The notes under the pieces were generated by a model, which did no database searches, had not been told where the DNA came from, and saw only the letters and a list, made by a program, of their open reading frames with translations. From contig JAGABK010000006.1 in NCBI GenBank assembly GCA_017614625.1, positions 1-7,319 on the forward strand: a stretch of DNA of 7,319 nt. Reading direction: 5' to 3'. Each line of letters begins with the position of its first letter. Position 1 is the stretch's first letter. This document shows positions 1 to 4,429 of this stretch, one piece after another. This stretch comes from Spirochaetales bacterium (GTDB lineage: Bacteria; Spirochaetota; Spirochaetia; Sphaerochaetales; Sphaerochaetaceae). Position numbers and translations under genes: made by a program.

Positions 1-1106
1 AGCACGTGCTCGAAGGCGTCGCGGTCCTCCGCGCGCTCGATGGCGGCGCAGTCCGTGCCGATGATCTTCACTCCGCGGTCCGACAGCGGCTGGGCGAGGT
101 TGATGGCGGTCTGGCCGCCGAGGGAGGCGATCACGCCCTCCGGCTTCTCATAGTCGATGATCGCCATCACGTCCTCCGGCGTCAGCGGCTCGAAGTAGAG
201 CTTGTCCGCCGTCGTGTAGTCCGTGGAGACGGTCTCGGGGTTGTTGTTGATGATGATGGCCTCGTAGCCCGCGCGGCGGATCGTCTGCACCGCGTGGACG
301 GTGGAGTAGTCGAACTCCACGCCCTGGCCGATGCGGATCGGGCCGGCGCCGAGGACGACGATCTTTTTCCGGTCCGTCAGGCGGGAGTCCATCCGCCCGG
401 TGTAGGAGGAGTAGAGATAGGCGATGTAAGCGCCGGTGTGGAGCGTGTCCACCATGCGGAAGACCGGCGTGATGCCGTGCTGCTTCCGGCGGGCGTAGAT
501 ATCGACCTCGTTCAGATGCCAGAGCGCGGCGATGTACCTGTCGGAGAAGCCCATCTCCTTCGCCGCGCGCAGCGTCGCGATGTCGTTGACGTTCTCCTTC
601 AGCCGCGCCTCCATCGCGACGATCCTCTCCAGCGACTCCAGGAAGAGCGCGGTGATCTGCGTCACGGCGTGCAGCTTCTCCACCGTCGCGCCGCGGCGCA
701 GCAGCTCCGTGATCGCGAAGACGTTGTCGTCGCGCGCGGCGGAGATGTAATCCAGCAGCTCCGCGTCGCTCATGCCGTCGAATTTCGGGAGGTGGAAGTG
801 GCACGCGCCGATCTCCAGCGAGCGCACGGACTTCATCATGCACTCCTCGAGCGTGGAGCCGATGCCCATGACCTCGCCGGTCGCCTTCATCTGCGTGCCG
901 AGCGTGTTCGGCGCGGAGGCGAACTTGTCGAAGGGGAAACGCGGGAACTTTGCCACGATATAGTCGAGCGAGGGCTCGATGGCCGCCGTGCCGCCGGCGA
1001 CGGGGATCTCCTCGAGCAGCATGCCCATGGCGATCTTCGCCGTGACGCGGGCGATCGGGTAGCCGCTCGCCTTGGAGGCCAGGGCGGAGGAGCGCGAGAC
1101 GCGGGG
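1..1106. other. GC-rich segment with foreign codon usage (chimeric or recombined part of carB)
   Basis: Within carB the composition changes near 1106-1118. Reading the gene's own direction, residue 302 and the 47 codons after it (1106 down to 963) all end in G or C. By contrast 13 of the first 30 codons after the carB start end in A or T. Arginine switches from AGG/AGA to CGC/CGG and glycine from GGA to GGC. Hand counts of single 60-base blocks give 44 GC at 961-1020 and 33 GC at 1501-1560. The frame is unbroken across the change. It falls in a segment that is almost invariant across CarB proteins, where reads of unrelated species can overlap or where homologous recombination can occur. The sequence alone cannot separate an assembly artefact from a natural mosaic. 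Confidence 0.8.
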
Positions 1107-2009
1107 ATTCATCTCTATGACGATCATCCGGTCGGTATCGTTCTGCATGGCGAACTGGACGTTCGAGCCTCCGCAGTCGACTCCGACCGCCCTCAGGATG
1201 TCTATGGATGCATTCCTCATCCTCTGGTACTGTCTGTCGTTGAGGGTCTGGATCGGAGCTATCGTTATGCTGTCGCCGGTATGAACTCCCATCGGATCTA
1301 TGTTTTCTATGGAGCAGACTATGATGGCGTTGTCCTTGCTGTCGCGCATGACCTCCATCTCGAATTCCTTCCATCCGATCAGGGATTCTTCAAGAAGAGC
1401 CTCGTGGGCAGGGGAGACCTCAAGGGCGTGCTCGACCATGGGAAGATACTCCTCCTCGGTGTTGGCTATCGAGCCTCCCATTCCTCCCAGCGTGTATGAG
1501 GGGCGGATGATTATCGGAAGGGGAATGATGCTGCGTGCTGCTTTCGCTTCCTCCAGATCATGGACGACCGTGCTCCTGGCGCTCTCCAGTCCTATTGAGC
1601 TGACTATGTCCTTGAATGCTCCCCTGTCCTCGGCCTTGCGGATGGACTCGATGGAGGCTCCTATGACCTTGACGCCGTACTTCTCCAGCAGGCCTTTTCT
1701 GTCCAGTTCCATGGTCAGGTTCAGAGCCGTCTGGCCTCCCATGGTGGAGAGGATGGCATCGGGGCCGACCTGCTGGAATATCTTCTCGACATAATCCGTT
1801 GTCAGAGGCTCGAGGAAGATATGGTCCGCAATGCCCGGTGTAGTCATCATTGTTGCGGGATTCGGGTTTATGAGCGATACCTCGTAGCCTTCTTCCTTCA
1901 GTGTCTTGACCGCCTGGTTTCCGGAGTAGTCGAATTCGCATGCCTGACCGATCACTATGGGACCGGAACCGATTACCAGTATGTGATGAATGTCGTTTCT
2001 TCTGGGCAT
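1..2009 (-). CDS. carB: Carbamoyl-phosphate synthase large subunit (N-terminal ~669 residues; runs off the left edge)
   Basis: The large subunit uses ammonia from CarA, bicarbonate and two ATP to make carbamoyl phosphate for pyrimidines and arginine; it is cytosolic. I translated the minus strand from ATG 2009-2007. It opens with a typical CarB N-terminus (ILVIGSGPIVIGQACEFDYS) and stays in frame to the window edge. Residues 1 to ~400 form the carboxyphosphate ATP-grasp domain; Q285, E299 and N301 fall at the same numbers as the E. coli metal-site residues. An oligomerisation region follows, and a second ATP-grasp domain starts near residue 555 (VVLGAGPIRIGQGVEFDYS). About 400 C-terminal residues, including the allosteric MGS-like domain, lie outside the window. 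The start overlaps the carA stop by one base (TGATG), implying translational coupling. Codon use changes sharply at about residue 299-302: upstream is mixed, downstream almost every codon ends in G or C. The product may therefore be a chimera of two genomes. The identity is certain; the integrity of the gene is not. Confidence 0.97.
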   Translation of the reverse strand, partial: MPRRNDIHHILVIGSGPIVIGQACEFDYSGNQAVKTLKEEGYEVSLINPNPATMMTTPGIADHIFLEPLTTDYVEKIFQQVGPDAILSTMGGQTALNLTMELDRKGLLEKYGVKVIGASIESIRKAEDRGAFKDIVSSIGLESARSTVVHDLEEAKAARSIIPLPIIIRPSYTLGGMGGSIANTEEEYLPMVEHALEVSPAHEALLEESLIGWKEFEMEVMRDSKDNAIIVCSIENIDPMGVHTGDSITIAPIQTLNDRQYQRMRNASIDILRAVGVDCGGSNVQFAMQNDTDRMIVIEMNPRVSRSSALASKASGYPIARVTAKIAMGMLLEEIPVAGGTAAIEPSLDYIVAKFPRFPFDKFASAPNTLGTQMKATGEVMGIGSTLEECMMKSVRSLEIGACHFHLPKFDGMSDAELLDYISAARDDNVFAITELLRRGATVEKLHAVTQITALFLESLERIVAMEARLKENVNDIATLRAAKEMGFSDRYIAALWHLNEVDIYARRKQHGITPVFRMVDTLHTGAYIAYLYSSYTGRMDSRLTDRKKIVVLGAGPIRIGQGVEFDYSTVHAVQTIRRAGYEAIIINNNPETVSTDYTTADKLYFEPLTPEDVMAIIDYEKPEGVIASLGGQTAINLAQPLSDRGVKIIGTDCAAIERAEDRDAFEHV

Positions 2010-3103
2010 CAGACTATCTCCTCAAGCATCGAATCGAATATCCAGGTAACATCCTGCGGTCCCGGGGCAGCCTCCGGATGGAACTGGACGCTCCGAACGT
2101 GGCGCTCTTTGTCATAGAGGCCTTCGACCGTGCCGTCGTTGGCATTTTCGAACCAGATCCGCACGCCCTGAGGCAGACTGCTTCTGTCGCTCATGAAGCC
2201 GTGGTTCTGGCTTGTCACGAAGGTCTTTCCGGTATCCATGTCCTTGACGGGGTGGTTTCCGCCGTGATGGCCGAATGTCATCTTGACCGTTCTGCCGCCC
2301 AGTGCCCAGGTGATGATCTGATGTCCCAGGCAGATTCCGCAGACCGGAATCCTGCCGATGCATTTCCCGGCTTGAGCAACCGCATCCTGAAGCAGGGCGG
2401 GGTCTCCGGGGCCGTTGGACAGAAAGAGCATGCAGTAGCCCCTGTCCAGCACATCGGTTGCCTTGAAAGAAGGCGGAAGGAGGGTCACTTGGAAGCCTCT
2501 TTTGTAGAAGTTCTCGATTATCGACCTCTTTATTCCGAAATCCACCAGGGCGATTCTTCTGCCCGGGTTGTCCGTGGCCTTGATGAATCCTTCTCCGAGG
2601 TCGGGGTCGGAGATTTCCTCCTTTACGCTGACTCCGTCAATCAGGTCCCTCTCGGTAATCTTCGGAAAGGTCGCAATAAGTTCCCGTGCCTGTTTCTCCT
2701 GACCTTCGGGGAAGATTACGGCATTCTGACTTCCGTTGGTTCTGATGTGGATGGTGAGGCTCCTGGTGTCCACATCCGTGATTCCGCACTTTCCTCGGCG
2801 CTCCATGAAGGATTCAAGGCTTTCCCGTCCCGGAGGAAGAGGACCTTCGTAGAGCTTCTTTACAACAAGAGCTGTGGCATTTATTCCACAGCTCTCATTC
2901 CACAAATCCTCCACGCCATAGTTGCCTATGAGCGGGTAGGTCATAAGGACGATCTGTCCGTTGTAGGACGGGTCCGTAAGAATCTCGCTGTAGCCTGCCA
3001 TGCTTGTGTTGAAGACGATTTCACCGCAGCAGACGGAAGGCTGTCCGAATATCCGTCCGCTGAAAATGGTGCCATCTGAAAGAAGCAGATAACCTTTTCC
3101 CAT
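2009..3103 (-). CDS. carA: Carbamoyl-phosphate synthase small subunit (glutamine amidotransferase)
   Basis: CarA hydrolyses glutamine and channels ammonia to CarB. The protein is 364 residues from the chosen ATG (3103-3101). Residues 1 to ~150 are the CarA-specific N-terminal domain, with the family motif FNTSMAGYSEILTDPSY and a GITDVDTR segment. The rest is a class I glutamine amidotransferase domain with FLSNGPGDP, the nucleophile elbow CGICLGHQ (Cys258), a TSQNHGF loop, and QFHPEA giving His342 and Glu344. All catalytic residues are present. The start at 3103 gives MGKGYLLLSDGTIFSG, the usual N-terminus, with a GAGG element 10 nt upstream. In-frame ATGs at 3121 and 3145 would add 6 or 14 residues that do not look like family sequence. 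The stop overlaps the carB start by one base, so the two subunits are co-translated. It is divergent from metK. Codon use matches the right-hand genes, not the left end of carB. Confidence 0.97.
   Translation of the reverse strand: MGKGYLLLSDGTIFSGRIFGQPSVCCGEIVFNTSMAGYSEILTDPSYNGQIVLMTYPLIGNYGVEDLWNESCGINATALVVKKLYEGPLPPGRESLESFMERRGKCGITDVDTRSLTIHIRTNGSQNAVIFPEGQEKQARELIATFPKITERDLIDGVSVKEEISDPDLGEGFIKATDNPGRRIALVDFGIKRSIIENFYKRGFQVTLLPPSFKATDVLDRGYCMLFLSNGPGDPALLQDAVAQAGKCIGRIPVCGICLGHQIITWALGGRTVKMTFGHHGGNHPVKDMDTGKTFVTSQNHGFMSDRSSLPQGVRIWFENANDGTVEGLYDKERHVRSVQFHPEAAPGPQDVTWIFDSMLEEIV
2868..2895 (-). other. Perfect 10-bp inverted repeat inside carA
   Basis: AGAGCTGTGG at 2868-2877 is perfectly complementary to CCACAGCTCT at 2886-2895, with an 8-base AT-rich loop. 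It covers carA codons of about residues 70-79 (around SCGINATALV), roughly 210 to 235 nt into the coding region. No U-run follows in the direction of carA transcription, so it does not look like an intrinsic terminator. It could be an mRNA hairpin that slows ribosomes, or chance. Confidence 0.5.
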
Positions 3104-3137
3104 GGTCAAAGAACCTCGCATGTCATTTTTACAACAA

Positions 3138-3164
3138 ATTATCAAAACAGAATAATTATTGCAA
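3138..3164 (-). promoter_or_regulatory. Tentative carAB promoter
   Basis: On the minus strand a TTGCAA box (3164-3159, 4/6 to TTGACA) is followed after a short 15-bp spacer by GATAAT (3143-3138, 5/6 to TATAAT). Transcription would start near 3131, about 28 nt before the carA ATG. The spacer is suboptimal and the whole region is AT-rich, so other placements are possible. The TTGCAA box is also one of the repeats listed separately, which would place a bound regulator over this promoter. Confidence 0.3.
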
Positions 3165-3209
3165 CAGTATTCGATATTTTTGCAACTTTAATATCGCAAC
3201 AATTGTTGC
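3159..3209. repeat. GCAAC repeat cluster with a 14-bp palindrome (candidate operator)
   Basis: GCAAC occurs at 3161-3165, 3182-3186 and 3196-3200, spaced 21 and 14 bp. The first two lie in TTGCAAC, whose TTGCAA core is itself self-complementary. The third is the left arm of the perfect palindrome GCAACAATTGTTGC (3196-3209). All sit between the divergent carA and metK starts, upstream of the metK promoter boxes and overlapping the likely carA promoter. The 21-bp spacing is about two helical turns. This is what an operator for a dimeric regulator can look like, but no known binding site is recognised, and AT-rich promoter DNA can produce such patterns by chance. Confidence 0.4.
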
Positions 3210-3232
3210 ATAAACAATGCGTAAAACAGACC

Positions 3233-3261
3233 TTTACATCTTTGCAGTGTTTCGATATAGT
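3233..3261 (+). promoter_or_regulatory. metK sigma70-type promoter
   Basis: TTTACA (3233-3238, 5/6 to TTGACA) and TATAGT (3256-3261, 5/6 to TATAAT) are separated by exactly 17 bp. The predicted start of transcription, about 3267-3269, falls two to four bases before the 5' edge of the riboswitch P1 stem. That agreement supports both calls. The leader to the metK ATG would be about 77 nt. Confidence 0.7.
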
Positions 3262-3270
3262 GTTGTGCGC

Positions 3271-3340
3271 AGACGGGATTTAACATCTACTTGCTCCGTC
3301 AGGGAAAGCCGAAGACTCTCCCGGAAAAGCTAAAGGAGGA
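3271..3340 (+). promoter_or_regulatory. SAM-II-like riboswitch (pseudoknot) in the metK leader
   Basis: The leader carries the core I recall for SAM-II (metA/metX, SAM_alpha) riboswitches, in order. P1 is GACGG (3272-3276) with CCGTC (3296-3300). Its loop contains GATTTAAC (3277-3284), identical to the marine metX RNA, then TTGC (3291-3294). The 3' strand is AGCTAAA (3328-3334). By alignment to metX, the ligand-contacting U10-U12, U21 and U44 correspond to T3279-3281, T3292 and T3331, all conserved. A P2 pseudoknot can form from 3286-3294 with 3329-3339: C3294-G3329, G3293-C3330, T3292-A3332, T3291-A3333, C3290-G3335, T3288-A3337, C3287-G3338 and T3286-G3339. This would bury the AGGAGG Shine-Dalgarno, so SAM binding should repress metK translation. 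Between P1 and the 3' strand lies an extra hairpin (3302-3308 with 3316-3322). SAM-V shares this binding core and is the main alternative name. Not confirmed by a covariance model. Confidence 0.8.
3334..3339 (+). promoter_or_regulatory. metK ribosome binding site (AGGAGG)
   Basis: A full-consensus AGGAGG ends five bases before ATG 3345 and decides the metK start. An in-frame ATG at 3351 is farther away (11 nt), and the frame's upstream ATG at 3291 lies inside the riboswitch. The site overlaps the 3' strand of the predicted SAM-II pseudoknot, making it the control point. Confidence 0.85.
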
Positions 3341-3344
3341 AAGC

Positions 3345-4388
3345 ATGACTATGTTTTCAACAGAGATGGTGAGCAAATACCATCCGGACAAATACGCGGA
3401 TCAGATATCCGACGCAATTCTTACCGAAATCCTTAAATCCGACCCGAACGCCCATGTGGCCTGCGAATGCCTAGCAAAGGACGATACCGTTGTGCTTGCC
3501 GGAGAAATCACCGCATCCTGCCATCCGGACTACGAGGCCATAGCCAGAGGCGTCGGAAAGCGCCTGAACTACAAGGTCGGCAAGGTCATCAGCCTGATTT
3601 CGGCCCAGTCCCCGCAGATTGAAAATGCTGTCGATTCCGATGAGAACATCGGAGCCGGGGACCAGGGAATGATGTTCGGCTATGCCGTAAACGGCGGGAA
3701 GTACTATCTGCCTTACGGCCAGGAGATTGCCATCGACATCATCAAGGCAATAGAAAAGGACATCGAGTGCAACCCCGATTCCATCTATCTGGGAGATGCC
3801 AAGACCCAGGTCACCACGGACATTTCAACGCCTGGTTACGTAAAGAGCCTGGATACCATCCTGATTTCGGCCTGCCACAAGGAGGGTCTGACCCTCAGCC
3901 AGGTTCGCGAAAGGACTCTCAGGCTCCTTGAGGAGAACGGAATCCCCGTGGCGGACAAGATGCTGATCAACCCCGCGGGACTGTGGACCTTCGGGGGACC
4001 GGGTGCGGACTGCGGCCTCACCGGCAGGAAGATCGTCTGCGACCAGTATGGCGGATATGCCCCGGTCGGAGGCGGAGCCTTCAGCGGAAAGGACCCTTCC
4101 AAGGTTGACAGAAGCGGATGCTACATGGCGCGCAGGGTGGCCGTAGACATGGTCAGGAAGCACGGTTTTTCCAGTGCCTCGATCCAGATCGCATATGCAA
4201 TCGGAGTGAGCGAGCCTGTCTCGGTATCGGCCTTCGGCATTGATGAAAGCGGGAAGAGGGTGGATGTCAGCAGGGAAGTCACTTCCACATATGACCTGAC
4301 CCCCAGGGGAATCATCGGCTATCTGAATCTGACAAAGCTGGATTATTCGAATATTGCCGGCGGCAACCACATGATCCATTTCATCTGA
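3345..4388 (+). CDS. metK: S-adenosylmethionine synthetase (methionine adenosyltransferase), short divergent form
   Basis: The enzyme makes S-adenosylmethionine from methionine and ATP in the cytosol. The 347-residue protein has the family signatures in order: HPDKYADQISDAI (His13, Asp15), ACECLAKDDTVVLAGEIT, the ATP motif GAGDQGMMFGYA, GDAKTQVT, GGPGADCGLTGRKI, the phosphate loop GGGAFSGKDPSKVDRS, and IQIAYAIGVSEP. Key catalytic positions therefore look intact. Oddities: the usual GHPDK is YHPDK; the protein is roughly 35-50 residues shorter than typical bacterial MetK (about 380-400); and the C-terminus ends NIAGGNHMIHFI where the usual TAAYGHFGR-type motif would lie. It looks like a distinct clade, not a damaged gene. 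The start is fixed by AGGAGG. It is preceded by a SAM-II-like riboswitch, so product feedback on its own synthesis is likely. It is divergent from carAB, and no clear terminator separates it from the next gene. Confidence 0.95.
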   Translation: MTMFSTEMVSKYHPDKYADQISDAILTEILKSDPNAHVACECLAKDDTVVLAGEITASCHPDYEAIARGVGKRLNYKVGKVISLISAQSPQIENAVDSDENIGAGDQGMMFGYAVNGGKYYLPYGQEIAIDIIKAIEKDIECNPDSIYLGDAKTQVTTDISTPGYVKSLDTILISACHKEGLTLSQVRERTLRLLEENGIPVADKMLINPAGLWTFGGPGADCGLTGRKIVCDQYGGYAPVGGGAFSGKDPSKVDRSGCYMARRVAVDMVRKHGFSSASIQIAYAIGVSEPVSVSAFGIDESGKRVDVSREVTSTYDLTPRGIIGYLNLTKLDYSNIAGGNHMIHFI

Positions 4389-4392
4389 AAAC

Positions 4393-4421
4393 TGGAAATG
4401 CCTCAGGGAATGTATTATAAT
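4393..4421 (+). promoter_or_regulatory. Promoter of the EAL gene, giving a possibly leaderless mRNA
   Basis: A perfect TATAAT lies at 4416-4421. Seventeen bases upstream is TGGAAA (4393-4398), a weak 4/6 match to TTGACA. Transcription would start near 4428, only about two bases before ATG 4430. No Shine-Dalgarno is visible there, whereas metK has a full one. Confidence 0.5.
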
Positions 4422-4429
4422 CAATCAAA

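Noticed and set aside
1083..1142. Frameshift or gene fusion at the carB composition break.
   Set aside because: Codon-by-codon translation runs in frame through the break with no missing or extra residue, and E. coli residue numbering (Q285, E299, N301) is kept.
6..1499. Very long open frame on the plus strand across the GC-rich end, and another minus-strand frame at 148-1374.
   Set aside because: The minus-strand frame starting at 2009 gives clear CarB sequence throughout. The others are Arg/His/Asp-rich, low-complexity translations typical of shadow frames opposite GC-rich codons.
1940..3079. 379-codon open frame on the plus strand opposite carA.
   Set aside because: Its translation shows no recognisable domain, while the minus strand encodes CarA with all catalytic residues.
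3236..3246. Bacteroidetes-type -7 element (TAnnTTTG) near TACATCTTTG.
   Set aside because: The spacing is off and no proper -33 partner is found. The TTTACA/TATAGT pair with 17 bp is a better promoter and fits the riboswitch edge.
3271..3340. SMK (SAM-III) box, known in metK leaders with Shine-Dalgarno sequestration.
   Set aside because: The layout is similar in principle, but the GATTTAAC / TTGC / AGCTAAA core and pseudoknot order match SAM-II (or SAM-V).
3291..3344. Upstream in-frame ATG (3291) as the metK start.
   Set aside because: It lies inside the riboswitch and has no ribosome site. The ATG at 3345 has AGGAGG at ideal spacing and gives the expected N-terminus.
4389..4429. Intrinsic terminator between metK and the EAL gene.
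   Set aside because: No stable stem with a following T-run is visible in these 41 bases, so read-through from metK remains possible.
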